Source of the DNA: Actinoplanes sp. NBRC 103695
GTDB lineage: Bacteria > Actinomycetota > Actinomycetes > Mycobacteriales > Micromonosporaceae
DNA length: 64,000 bases
Reading direction: 5' to 3'
Assembly: GCF_030269485.1 (NCBI RefSeq)
Contig: NZ_BSTL01000013.1
Span: 62,001 to 126,000 of the forward strand
A model generated the notes under the pieces. The model made no database searches and was not told the DNA's origin. It saw nothing but the letters and a program-made list of their open reading frames with translations. The position numbers were made by a program, and so were the translations under genes. This document shows positions 39,836 to 48,793 of the stretch, one piece after another. Numbering within the stretch: position 1 is the stretch's first letter; every line of letters begins with the position of its first letter.

Positions 39836-41641
39836 ATGACGTCCGAGGACACGCCATCGCCCGCCGAGCTCATCGCTGCCGGCATACGGTACGCCGAACT
39901 GCCGCACGGGAACCGCGCCGACAACCTCGAACGGTCGATCCAGCTTCTCGGAGCCGGCGTGTCCATGTTGCTCGAAGGGGATCAGCCGGCGCAGCTCGCG
40001 TTCGGTCTCTATCAGCTCGCCATGAGCGTCCAGGAACGCATCCACGGCGCCCGCCCGGACAACCTCGACAAGGCGATCGGCTACTACGAACTCGCCGTCG
40101 CGGTCCTCGACCAGCTCGACGGACACGAGGAGCGGCTGCTGCAGGGGCAGACGCTCGGCAACCTGGGCTCGGTGCTGATCGCGCGGGGCGACTACGAGAA
40201 GGCGCTGCGGGTGCTGCAGGCGGCGCTGCGAATCCAGACACCCGAAACGAGCCGCCGCGAGTGGGGCGTGAGCCGGCAGAATCTGGGCTCGGCGTACATG
40301 TATCGCCGCGAGGGGAACCGGCGGGACAACATCGTCGCCGCCATCGCGGCCTACGAGGCCGCCCTCCGCGTACGGCCACCGGATGCCGAACCCGCGCTCC
40401 ACCATCGCACCCGCGCCTCGCTCGAAGCGGCGCGCCGGGAGTTCGACGCCCTCGACGCACCGAACGCTCCGCCGCCGAGCGTCTCGTCAGCGGGGTTGGT
40501 GCAGCGAGCGATCGACCTGCAGGTGCAGGGCGCGCAGAACACCGACCGGGCGGCGAGAGAGCGACTGCTGGAGGCCGCGGTCGCCGCCTTCCTCGACGCA
40601 CTCGAAGGAATCGACGAGGAGGCGGACAGCGCGCTCTGGGGCACCAGCATGCACAACCTCGGGATCTGCTATTCGCTGCTCGACCAGGATCCGGAGAACG
40701 GGGAACGGGCCGTGCTCGCGCTGCAGTCCGCGCTGCCCGCCCGGCAACGTGCCGGTGACACCTTCCGGTGGGCGATGACGCAGTACAACCTGGCCTTCGC
40801 GTACGCGAACCGCAGGCTCGGCGATCCGATGGAGAACACCGAGGCCGCGATCCGGGCGGCCGAGTCGGCCCTGGAGATCATCACCCCGATCATCGACGCC
40901 GAGCAGTGGGCGAAGGCGTCGTCGAACCTCGGCCTCGCCCTGCTCCGGCGCTTCGAGCTGGCCGGCGACGACGGCGACGTGAACGACCTGCGCGCCGGCA
41001 TCACGCACACCGAGAACGGCCTGACCCACGCCGACGAGTTCGGCCACCTGTCGAGGCCGAACTCCGTTGCGCAGCTCGCGATGGCATACCGTCACCTGGC
41101 CGAACGGGAGGACGACCGGCTGCTCCGGCTCGAATACGAGTCCCTCTCCGCGTTTCATCTCGACCAGGCGATGGCCGCGGAGGCCGACCACGAGTTCTCC
41201 GCCGATGAGACCGCCGCGGTCACCTTGCTGCGGGGGCGGCAGGCCGAGCGGGACGCTGGAGAGGCCACCGAAATGTTCCTCGACCGGGCCAGGGAAACCC
41301 TCGGCCCGGACGTCGCGCCCACCGCCCTGCGGCTGGAGCTGCGCAACCAGTACGGCCGCGCCCACTTGCGCCGGCTGGCCGGCGACCCGGAACAGAACGC
41401 GGCCGATGCGATCCGCCAGTTCGAGCTCGTGCTGACCCAGGCCCTCGTCAGCCCGGACGCCCAGCGGGCCCGCTCCACCGCCCATCGAGGACTCGCCGAC
41501 GCGTACGTCGAGCTGGACCAGTTCGACGCGGCAGCGCGGGAATACCGGCTGGCGATCGACTCCGTCGTGGCGGAGGCAAAACGCGACCGCGAATATGAGA
41601 TCGTCGCCGCGCTCGCCGCCCTGCACCGCGTTTCGCGCTGA
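39836..41641 (+). CDS. tetratricopeptide-repeat protein, divergent partner of the CHAT gene
   Basis: A 601-residue, almost wholly helical protein made of TPR units: LFQ-type helices with RADNLERSIQLLGAGVSML, NLGSVLIARGDYEKALRVLQAAL, NLGICYSLLDQDPENGERAV, NLAFAYANRRLGDPMENTEA, and a final LADAYVELDQFDAAAREYRLA. There is no enzymatic motif. It shares the style of TPRs that sense or scaffold in CHAT-containing loci. The ATG at 39836 sits 57 bp from the CHAT start on the other strand, so the pair is probably co-regulated and may interact. Confidence 0.85.
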   Translation: MTSEDTPSPAELIAAGIRYAELPHGNRADNLERSIQLLGAGVSMLLEGDQPAQLAFGLYQLAMSVQERIHGARPDNLDKAIGYYELAVAVLDQLDGHEERLLQGQTLGNLGSVLIARGDYEKALRVLQAALRIQTPETSRREWGVSRQNLGSAYMYRREGNRRDNIVAAIAAYEAALRVRPPDAEPALHHRTRASLEAARREFDALDAPNAPPPSVSSAGLVQRAIDLQVQGAQNTDRAARERLLEAAVAAFLDALEGIDEEADSALWGTSMHNLGICYSLLDQDPENGERAVLALQSALPARQRAGDTFRWAMTQYNLAFAYANRRLGDPMENTEAAIRAAESALEIITPIIDAEQWAKASSNLGLALLRRFELAGDDGDVNDLRAGITHTENGLTHADEFGHLSRPNSVAQLAMAYRHLAEREDDRLLRLEYESLSAFHLDQAMAAEADHEFSADETAAVTLLRGRQAERDAGEATEMFLDRARETLGPDVAPTALRLELRNQYGRAHLRRLAGDPEQNAADAIRQFELVLTQALVSPDAQRARSTAHRGLADAYVELDQFDAAAREYRLAIDSVVAEAKRDREYEIVAALAALHRVSR

Positions 41642-41722
41642 CCGCGGGCATCGTCGCTGTCCAGGGCGCGGATGGGAGGAAATCAGTTGCGACGCGGCGA
41701 TTCGCGCGATCAAGTTCGGGGC

Positions 41723-42508
41723 ATGGATGATCGGATTGCCGGCGAGCTCCCGGATCATGTGCGTCGCAATCGTATGGTGTGGGACAGCGGTCTCAGCGCT
41801 GGGTTCGCCGCTCGGGCGCGCCGGCAGTGGGCTGCCGATCCACACTGGGGTATTTGGGCTGTCCCGCAGACAGAACTGGCCGTCCTTCCCGCCGATCTCG
41901 TCGGGAAGGACGTCATCGACTTGGGCTGCGGCACCGGGTACCTGTCCGCATGGATTGCACGCGCGGGTGGTCGGCCCGTGGGGATCGACAACTCCGAGCA
42001 GCAGCTCGCCACGGCACGAGCCATGCAGGATGAGTTCGACGTTCACTTCCCGTTGCTGCACGGCAACGCCGAGCAGGTTCCCTTCCCGGACGCCAGTTTC
42101 GACCTTGCCATCAGCGAACACGGTGCCGTCGCGTGGTGCGACCCGTACGTATGGATCCCTGAGGCAGCCAGGCTGCTCCGCCCCGGTGGCGAGCTCATCT
42201 TCATGCGAAACTCAGATCTGCTGACTCTTTGCACGCCCGATGCTGGGCCAGCTGAGACGAGTCTGCGCAGGGATCAGTTCGGGCTCGCGCGAATCGAGGA
42301 CGCCGACGGAGCCGTCATTTTCCACCTGCCGCACGGTCCCATGATTCGACTTCTGCGAACATGCGGTTTTGTAGTGGAAGAACTGCTGGAGGTCGAACCG
42401 GGACAGGGCGCTGCCACCGTTTTCGATTACGTTGATATCGACTGGGCTCGCCGATGGCCGAGTGAGGAGGTCTGGCGAGTCCGCCTTAGCGATGCCGGTG
42501 CCGATTGA
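41723..42508 (+). CDS. class I SAM-dependent methyltransferase
   Basis: A protein of about 261 residues with motif I VIDLGCGTGYLSAWIA, motif II acidic end VGIDNSEQQLATAR, motif III GNAEQVPFPDASFDLAISEHG and motif IV ARLLRPGGELIFM, the UbiE/Methyltransf_11 arrangement. It transfers a methyl group from SAM to an unknown small substrate. ATG 41723 was chosen; an in-frame ATG at 41672 would add 17 residues but lies upstream of the best purine-rich site. The following DNA is degraded. Confidence 0.88.
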   Translation: MDDRIAGELPDHVRRNRMVWDSGLSAGFAARARRQWAADPHWGIWAVPQTELAVLPADLVGKDVIDLGCGTGYLSAWIARAGGRPVGIDNSEQQLATARAMQDEFDVHFPLLHGNAEQVPFPDASFDLAISEHGAVAWCDPYVWIPEAARLLRPGGELIFMRNSDLLTLCTPDAGPAETSLRRDQFGLARIEDADGAVIFHLPHGPMIRLLRTCGFVVEELLEVEPGQGAATVFDYVDIDWARRWPSEEVWRVRLSDAGAD

Positions 42509-42834
42509 TCGGCATCGCTGCCGGACCGCCGGCGGTTTATGTGAAGAAGCAACGCGGCAATACGGTCTTCCACTGTGAACTCGCCTGTCGAAGCGGACCG
42601 TTGGAGATCCTGTGCTCACCGGTTGAATTTCAATCGACTTCGAGCGCCGGGCTTTAGCCTCGGCGAGTCCGGGTCGAGACAAACCACTGCCACACGGGTC
42701 GCCAGGCCGATCACCAACTGCTCTGGTCACACCGTTGATCCGCCCAGGTTTGCTGGGCGGCGCGGCCGGGACTGCGCACGGCGGCACGGCTGCGGTCCTT
42801 GAGGGCGACGCTTCGTGGACGGTGGTGGTACAGC
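42509..42834. other. non-coding or decayed stretch
   Basis: About 325 bases between the methyltransferase and the SARP pseudogene. Base composition is less GC-rich than the neighbours (AT-rich parts near 42540-42660). The frames present look random; I see no gene. Confidence 0.5.
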
Positions 42835-45108
42835 GTGGAAGTTCTCCTGCTGGGGCCGGTGCAATTGCGCCTCGACGGAGAAATCCGGGAGGTCGGACCG
42901 CCGCAGCGACGGCATGTTTTCGCGGCGTTGGCAGTCGACGTGGGCCGCACGGTCACCGCCGAGACGCTGATCGACCGGGTCTGGGACGACGCGCCGCCAG
43001 ACGGGGCACGCCGGGCGTTGCAGTCGCATGTAGCCAGGTTGCGGGCGTTACTCGTGAGCCGTACCGACGGTCCGGCGCGGCTGCTGCACCGATCGGGCGG
43101 CTATCGGCTCGACCTAGACGCCCAGCAGGTCGACCATCTCCAGTTCCGAACTCTGGTCGAGCGCGCCAACGACGTCGCCGTGGGCGACGAAAGGCGCCTC
43201 TCGCTGATCGGCGACGCCCGGGCACTGTGGCGTGGCGAACCATTGACCGGGTTGACCGGCCGCTGGGCGGACGGAGTGCGACATGCCTGGCGCCGACAAT
43301 ACGCCGAGGCCACCGTGCGGTGGGCCGAGGCCGCGGTTCGAGCCGGGCGCGCCGATCTGGTGATCGACGGCCTGCACCAGCTGGCCATCGAATTTCCGCT
43401 GGACGAAACGATCGCGGGCGCGCTCATAACGGCGTCGCACGCCGGCGGGCGTACGGCGGAGTCGTTGAAGCTCTTCGCCGACGTGCGTGCCCGGCTCGGC
43501 GCGGAACTGGGCGCCGAGCCCGGGGCCAAGTTGCATCGCCTCCACGAGGCGATCCTGCGCGATGAGGAGCCCGCCGGCGGCGCGGTGGTGATTCGGCAGG
43601 ACCAGTCGCGACCTGCCCAGTTGCCGCCCGACGTGCCCGTCTTCATCGCACGGGAGCGCGAGCTCGCGGCCCTGACCGCCATCTCCGGACGTTCCCGCGA
43701 GGGCCGGCCGGGGCCTGCGGTCTGTGTCGTGCACGGCGCGGGCGGGGTCGGTAAGAGCTGGCTGGTGCTGCGCTGGTCGCATGCCCACCGCCATCGGTTC
43801 CCGGACGGGCAGTTGTTCGTCAACCTCCGTGGCTTCGACCCGAGCGGTGAACCGTTGACCGCCGGCGCGGCCCTCCTGGGGTTTCTCGGCGCGCTCGCGT
43901 GCCACCCGGTGCCGTGCCCGCCGAGACCGATGCGCGGGCGGCCCTGTACCGCACCGTGACGGCGGACAAACGCCTGCTGGTCGTGCTCGACAACGCCCGG
44001 GACGGCGTCCAGGTCGCGGCGCTGCTGCCCAGGTCCGCGACCTGCACGGTGCTGGTCACCAGCCGCAGCACGCTCACCGGCCTGATCGCCGGCCACGGCG
44101 TGGAACCTGTCGGCCTCGATGTGCTCGACGGCACCGAGGCCCGGGCGTTGCTCAGCGCGCGCCTGGGTGAGGACCGGCTCGCCGAGGATGCCCCCTCCGT
44201 CACCGCCGTGATCAGCGCCTGCGGCGGATTGCCGCTCGCCTTGGGCATCGCCGCGTCACGGACGGCGGTACGCCCCCGATACGCGCTGCCCGCAGTCGCC
44301 GACGAGCTGACGGACACCGGCACCCGGCTCGCCGCGCTTGAGGGGGACCCGCCGCACACCGGCCTGCGCGCCGTGCTGTCCTGGTCCTACGCCGCGCTCG
44401 CCCCGCGGGAAGCTCGGGTGCTCCTGCTCACCGCCCTCGCCCCCGGCGCGGATGTCAGCGTGCTGACCGTCGCGGCGCTCAGCGGTCTCCCCGAGCACGA
44501 CGCGCTCGTCGCCCTGCACACCCTGCACCGGTTCTCGTTGCTGGGCGAACAGCCCGGCCGGCGCTGGAAGCTGCACGACCTGGTGCGTCTCTACCTGACC
44601 GAGCGGGCCGGACAGGAGCTCACCGAGGACGACCGCGAGACGAGCCTGCGCAGGCTGCTCGACTTCTACCTGCTGACCGCGACCGAGGGCGACCGCATCC
44701 TCAACCCCACCCGGAGGACTTCGGGCCGATGTCCGAAAGCGTGCGGCCCGTTCCAGTCGCCGACGAGGCAGCCGCACTGTCCTGGATGGACGCCGAATAT
44801 CCGGGGTTGCTGGCGGCGCAGGAGTTCGCGATCCACCGGCGCTGGTGGGACAAGGCGTGGCAGCTCGCCTGGGTGCTGGACACCTACCAGCGCTGGCGCG
44901 GTCACGTGCTCGACCACATCGCGACCTGGCAGGCCGGGCTGGAGGCGATCGCGCACGTCCGCAACCGGCGGTCGAGAGCCTGGCCCTGCGGCTCTCCGCG
45001 CACGCGCTGTCGCACGGGTCCCGATATCGCGAGGCACTGGACCAACTGGACCGCGCGCAGACCATCGCGACGGAGGCCGGGGACCGCCCGGCCCAGCCGC
45101 CCATCTGA
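42835..45108 (+). pseudogene. SARP/AfsR-type transcriptional regulator with at least three frameshifts
   Basis: The first frame (GTG 42835) gives the OmpR-like winged helix and BTAD of a SARP (VGPPQRRHVFAALAVDVGR, ALQSHVARLRALL, ELGAEPGAKLHRLHEAILR), then an NB-ARC start with P-loop HGAGGVGKSWLVLRW. Near 43896 a single missing base shifts the frame; the continuation has LLVVLDNARDGVQVAALLP, CGGLPLALGIAA and the winged-helix end. Near 44715 it shifts again (HPEDFGPMSESVRP, WMDAEYPGLLAAQEFA) and near 44970 once more (LALRLSAHALSHGSRYREAL), stopping at 45108 with only part of the TPR domain. The intact ancestor would be about 900-1000 residues. At least three independent lesions make sequencing error unlikely as the sole cause. 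Confidence 0.87.
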
Positions 45109-45139
45109 GTCGGGCCCGCCATGGTGGTCAGCACCGTAG

Positions 45140-45317
45140 GCCGCGCTATGCGTGGAAACTGCTCGCGCCCCGAAGGCGCTCCATCAAATGCGGGGAAACT
45201 CAACGGCAGCCTGGCCGAGTTAGGAAATACTCCCGCGCGTGCGGGGCCACCGGTCCTCGCCCCTCGATGTCGTCGCGCAAGAACGGAAGACCCCCGCGTG
45301 TGCGGCGACGACTTCTA
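45140..45317 (+). CRISPR. degenerate type I-E-like CRISPR relic, no cas genes
   Basis: Three to four decayed copies of a TGCGGGG-centred motif occur: around 45149, 45189, 45240 and 45301. The copies at about 45227-45253 (tcccgcgcgtgcggggcc) and 45287-45314 (cccccgcgtgtgcggcga) match the palindromic core of actinobacterial type I-E repeats, and their cores are exactly 61 bp apart, the usual repeat-plus-spacer length. The first two are spaced 40 and 51 bp and are more eroded. No cas gene or leader is recognisable. Confidence 0.5.
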
Positions 45318-45332
45318 CGCCCGTCAGGCGAT

Positions 45333-45497
45333 CTGGTACTGCGGAGGAAGACCCAGGCCGACCGGACAGCGAAGGTGGTGATCGCCGGGCACGCCTTCGT
45401 CCAGAATCCGCGCCGCGGCCACTACGAACTCGGAGTCAAGGCGCACCCGGCGCTACGGCTCGCGGCGGCGTTCACCGAACTCGCCGCAGCCATCTGA
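45333..45497 (+). pseudogene. C-terminal stump of a DDE transposase (IS6-like)
   Basis: The frame reads RRKTQADRTAKVVIAGHAFV, then QNPRRGHYELG and a hydrophobic LRLAAAFTELAAAI before the stop at 45495. The GHAFVQN-x-RRGHYEL pattern resembles the C-terminal end of IS6-type transposases in actinobacteria as I remember them. The catalytic DDE core and terminal repeats are absent. It directly follows the CRISPR relic. Confidence 0.45.
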
Positions 45498-45998
45498 CTC
45501 GTGTTCGGTCAGCTCAGCGTGACCGCTGATCTCGTAACACAACAGACCCTCTCGGCACGGCTGGGGCGCTTCCTCGGCGAGCGGGCGTCCGCTCTGGATG
45601 CCGTCTCCCGCGAGGTCTGCGCACAGATTCGGAGCGGATCACCTTTGTCGGCTTGCCCGCCGGAACACCGCCGCCCGAATTCTTCGCTGGGGACCGCTTC
45701 CACCATCGGCGCTGAGATACCGCCTCTGGGCACGGGACATGGCCGCCCGCGTCATGGGCGGGAAATGTACTTCAGTGTGATTAAGTCACGGCCATGGATC
45801 GTAGGGCGGTTGAGCTGGTTCGGCATATTGCGGCTGCTCAAACAGAGGATCTGTGATGTCGGAACTGTGTCGGAGGATCGTCGGACGTGGCGCCAACCGG
45901 GCCCCGCGTTCACACTGTCGCTCGACGAGGCGCCGCTGTAGGAACTCCCTACAACCGAGCGGTTTCGGCGGCAGATCCGGACAAGCCCCTGTTGGCGT
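45498..45998. other. decayed stretch with one possible coding fragment
   Basis: About 500 bases without an intact gene. A short frame at 45501-45650 reads VTADLVTQQTLSARLGRFLG and SALDAVSREVCAQI, which could be the tail of a MazF-like or other small protein, but the match is weak. The rest looks random, with AT-rich patches (45770-45860). Confidence 0.35.
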
Positions 45999-46910
45999 TC
46001 AGTATCCGGCTGCTATCTGCACGGCGGCAGTCGCTCCGGCGAGGTAGCCCGAGGCGACCGCGGCCGCCATCGATGGTGGGACAGATGTGGCCGCGTCGCC
46101 GGCGGCGAAGAGGCCAGGGACTCCGGTGCGGAACAATCGGTCAACGACGATTGACTCAACGCCGAGGTGTTCGTCCGACATCGTGACCGTGGCGCCGAGG
46201 TCTTGGGCCATGGTCGATCGCTGGTAGAGGAATGCCTTGACCAGCATGGCGGAGACGGCAAGGTCGGTGCCGTCGGTGAAGGTGACTGCGCTCAGGCGCG
46301 AGCCTTCGCCCGCGAGGCCGGCGAGTGGTCGCTCGTCCCACTTGACTCCGCCGGCAGCCAGCTGGGCCTGTTGCACGTCGGAAAGCTCGGAGCCGTTGGT
46401 CAGCAACGTGATGTCAGGGGTGTAAGCGCGCAAGTTCATGGCGCCGTGCAAACCAACGGCCCCTGCTGCCAGGACGGCTGTGGGACGGTCGCGGACCTCC
46501 CAACCGTGGCAGAACGGGCAGTGGAACACATCGCCACCCCACCGCTCAGCCAGTCCCGGCACCTGTGGATACCGGTAGTCCATGCCCGGTGCGAGCAGGA
46601 GAGTGCGCGCGTACTCCAGACGCCCGTCGGCGAACGTCACCTCGTAGGTGCCGTCCTCCTGTCGGCTCGCCTGCCTAATTTCGCCCCGAGCCAGCTCGAC
46701 CGACGGGTATGCGGCAAGCTCCGCGCGGGCGGCGGCGTAGTACTCGGCGGGCGGGCGTCCGTCGTACCCGAGCAGGCCACCGATGGAAGAGGCGGCCAGG
46801 TTGCTCTGGCGCCCGAAGTCGACGATCAAAGTCGTGCGCCGTGCACGCGCGAGCGTCAGACCGGCGCTGAGCCCGGCCGCGCCCGCCCCGATGACAAGAC
46901 AATCTCTCAT
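45999..46910 (-). CDS. thioredoxin-reductase-like NAD(P)/FAD flavoprotein
   Basis: A 303-residue protein with the FAD loop CLVIGAGAAGLSAGLTLARA, the second dinucleotide region PTAVLAAGAVGLHGAMNL, the redox-like HCPFCHGWE (CxxC) and the FAD-closing GLFAAGDAATSVPPSMAAAV. The layout is that of thioredoxin reductase and related small flavoproteins. The second glycine-rich loop lacks a perfect GxGxxG, so NADPH binding may be altered. ATG 46910 was chosen over upstream in-frame codons. It is divergent from an AraC-type regulator with 70 bp between, which likely controls it. Confidence 0.88.
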   Translation of the reverse strand: MRDCLVIGAGAAGLSAGLTLARARRTTLIVDFGRQSNLAASSIGGLLGYDGRPPAEYYAAARAELAAYPSVELARGEIRQASRQEDGTYEVTFADGRLEYARTLLLAPGMDYRYPQVPGLAERWGGDVFHCPFCHGWEVRDRPTAVLAAGAVGLHGAMNLRAYTPDITLLTNGSELSDVQQAQLAAGGVKWDERPLAGLAGEGSRLSAVTFTDGTDLAVSAMLVKAFLYQRSTMAQDLGATVTMSDEHLGVESIVVDRLFRTGVPGLFAAGDAATSVPPSMAAAVASGYLAGATAAVQIAAGY

Positions 46911-46980
46911 TCCCCTAGCCAACCGCCTCCCCGGCTGCGGGGAAATGCTCCGACGGCGCAGGCACTTGCACGTATGTAGC

Positions 46981-47871
46981 ATGGCGTTGGTGGACGCGAT
47001 GAGTCAGGCGATTGCCGCGCTGCGGGTGGGTCGCGGAACCGTACGACGCTTCCGGCTGTCCGACGCTTGGGGCTTGAGCTACGCCGGGCTCGTCGGCACC
47101 GGTTTCCATGTGGTTCTTCACGGCACTGGCTGGCTGCTCCCCGAAGACGGGCCAGCGGTTGAACTCAACACGGGCGACGTCGTGCTCATCACCTCAGGTG
47201 CAGACCACGGACTTGCCTCCGAACCACGGCCGCTGCGCGGACTGGCGCCGGTCGAACTGGGCATCGTCGACCCCGCGCCCGCGCCCGCCGACTTCGAATT
47301 CCTCTGCGGCGCGTACCGCCTGCGACACGGACAGGCGGTGCATCCCTACCTGGCCGCGCTCCCCGACCCGATCGTCGTCCCCGCAGTCGGCCAGTCGGAT
47401 ACCGTGGCCGCGCTGCTCGACGAACAGCAGGCGGCGGGGCTGATCGTCGATGCGACTCGCCACGCGTTGCTGGACCTCACGCTCACGCACGCTTTGCGCC
47501 GATGGCTAGAGACGACGAAGTGGCCTGCGACGCACGACCCGAAGATCACCGCAGCCATCCACGCCATCGATACCCACCCGGACACCCGATGGACAGTGCA
47601 AGAACTGAGCCGGGCCGCAGGCATGTCCAGAGCCACGTTCACCCGCCGCTTCACCTCGGCAATCGGCCAGCCCCCAGCGACATATCTGCTGACCCATCGC
47701 CTCAGCCACGCCGCCCGCCTGCTCGACGAGACCGACGCACCGCTCGCCGTAATCGCCCGCCGGACCGGATACTCCACCGAGTACGCCCTGGCCAACGCGT
47801 TCCGCCGCCAATACGGCATGCCCCCCGGCGCGTTTCGCCGTGCCCAATACTCGCAGACCACCCGCGAATAG
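46981..47871 (+). CDS. AraC-family transcriptional regulator
   Basis: A 296-residue protein. The N-terminal cupin-like half has FHVVLHGTGWLLPEDGPAVEL and GDVVLITSGADHGLASEP, as in the cupin_6 group of AraC regulators. The C-terminal tandem HTH (about 195-292) has WTVQELSRAAGMSRATFTRRF and LAVIARRTGYSTEYALANAF and ends PGAFRR. It is divergent from the flavoprotein gene, a standard pairing in which the regulator activates a reductase or oxidase gene in response to a small molecule or redox signal. The stop is followed by a decayed spacer. Confidence 0.92.
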   Translation: MALVDAMSQAIAALRVGRGTVRRFRLSDAWGLSYAGLVGTGFHVVLHGTGWLLPEDGPAVELNTGDVVLITSGADHGLASEPRPLRGLAPVELGIVDPAPAPADFEFLCGAYRLRHGQAVHPYLAALPDPIVVPAVGQSDTVAALLDEQQAAGLIVDATRHALLDLTLTHALRRWLETTKWPATHDPKITAAIHAIDTHPDTRWTVQELSRAAGMSRATFTRRFTSAIGQPPATYLLTHRLSHAARLLDETDAPLAVIARRTGYSTEYALANAFRRQYGMPPGAFRRAQYSQTTRE

Positions 47872-48259
47872 CTCATAATCGAGTGCACGATTCTCGGCAG
47901 TTGAGCGTACTGGCGAGAGGCCCGTGAATGCTCAGTCGCAACTTTCTGTCACCGAGGCAGGCGACCCAGCCTCGCAGGAGGGCGGCTGGTTTGGAGCCGT
48001 CTGGATGGTCCGGGTCAGAGACCTTCCGAACCGGGTTGGGGAATATCGCATGAACGAATACCGACCATGCGCCAGTTGCCTGAAGGGTCCGCTCAATGAC
48101 CCAGCCGCCCGCAGGAGCACGCCCTAATCGATGAGCCTCCGGTAGCGGTGCCGTCTCACCATCGGCTCAGGCGAAGGTGACCAGCACGACGCAAACGGTT
48201 CGGCTCGGCTCGGCAGAAGGCGTAGCGTTGCTGGGTCTCGAAAGGGCGACCGCCCGGGG
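47872..48259. other. spacer with no supported gene
   Basis: About 390 bases. A 67-codon frame at 47924-48127 with a GTG start has no recognisable motif and poor codon bias; I do not support it. Confidence 0.4.
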
Positions 48260-48288
48260 CTGGGCCTCGCCTCGAAGGCGAGGCCCAG
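48260..48288. terminator. perfect 13-bp hairpin
   Basis: Arms 48260-48272 and 48276-48288 pair without mismatch around a 3-nt loop, 35 bp beyond the stop of the convergent I36-inhibitor gene (48323 on the minus strand). It should terminate that transcript, or both directions. Confidence 0.85.
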
Positions 48289-48322
48289 AGAGCACGACGG
48301 CCCGGTCGGGTGGCGGCGTGGT

Positions 48323-48763
48323 TCAGCCCGGGATCTGCGGTTCCCCGGCGCCGCACTCACCGCCCCAGCGATGCGACGAACCCAGGTTCCCGGCGTTCTG
48401 GGCGGCACCGCCCTGGCCGATGGTCACCCATTGTCCACGATGGATGCAGAGGGTGATGGCGTCGTAGCCGACGTTGCGGTACACCCGGACGTGGTCACAG
48501 CCGGAACACGGCGATCCGTTGTTGGCCCAGGACACGTCGTCGTCCGCGATGCGGTCGCCCGCCATGCCGCCGAGGCCGTCGTGCCAGTTGATGTCGTTGC
48601 CAGGGGTCTGCCATCTGGTTCCCTCGTGCCGCCCCAGCGCCCACGCGCAGAAGTTCTGAGCCGGACAGGTGGCGTCCGCAGCCGCGGGTTGCGCCACCGC
48701 GAGGACGAAACCGCCCGCCATCATCAGCGTCGCGACGGCCGCCCCGATCCTTTTCAATGTCAT
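48323..48763 (-). CDS. secreted peptidase-inhibitor family I36-like protein
   Basis: A 146-residue exported protein: signal peptide (MTLKRIGAAVATLMMAGGFVLAVAQPAAA-D), then a Cys-rich small domain with CPAQNFCAWALGRHEGTRW, SWANNGSPCSGCDHVRVYRN and YDAITLCIHRGQWVTIG. This beta/gamma-crystallin-like pattern is that of I36/SMI-type inhibitors of metalloproteases in Streptomyces. It is 30 bp downstream of a second secreted protein gene in the same direction. Confidence 0.85.
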   Translation of the reverse strand: MTLKRIGAAVATLMMAGGFVLAVAQPAAADATCPAQNFCAWALGRHEGTRWQTPGNDINWHDGLGGMAGDRIADDDVSWANNGSPCSGCDHVRVYRNVGYDAITLCIHRGQWVTIGQGGAAQNAGNLGSSHRWGGECGAGEPQIPG

Positions 48764-48793
48764 CTCGCGTCCCTTCTCGTTGTCCGGTGCGAC

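Noticed and set aside
36593..41641. A gasdermin gene next to the CHAT protease
   Set aside because: Neither neighbour has the size or a pore-forming N-terminal domain; the single-span protein is too short and differently arranged.
42575..42802. A 75-codon plus-strand frame
   Set aside because: No ribosome-binding site, irregular codon use and no motif; it lies in a degraded stretch.
47924..48127. A 67-codon plus-strand frame after the AraC gene
   Set aside because: Weak coding bias, no recognisable motif, overlaps an equally poor frame on the other strand.
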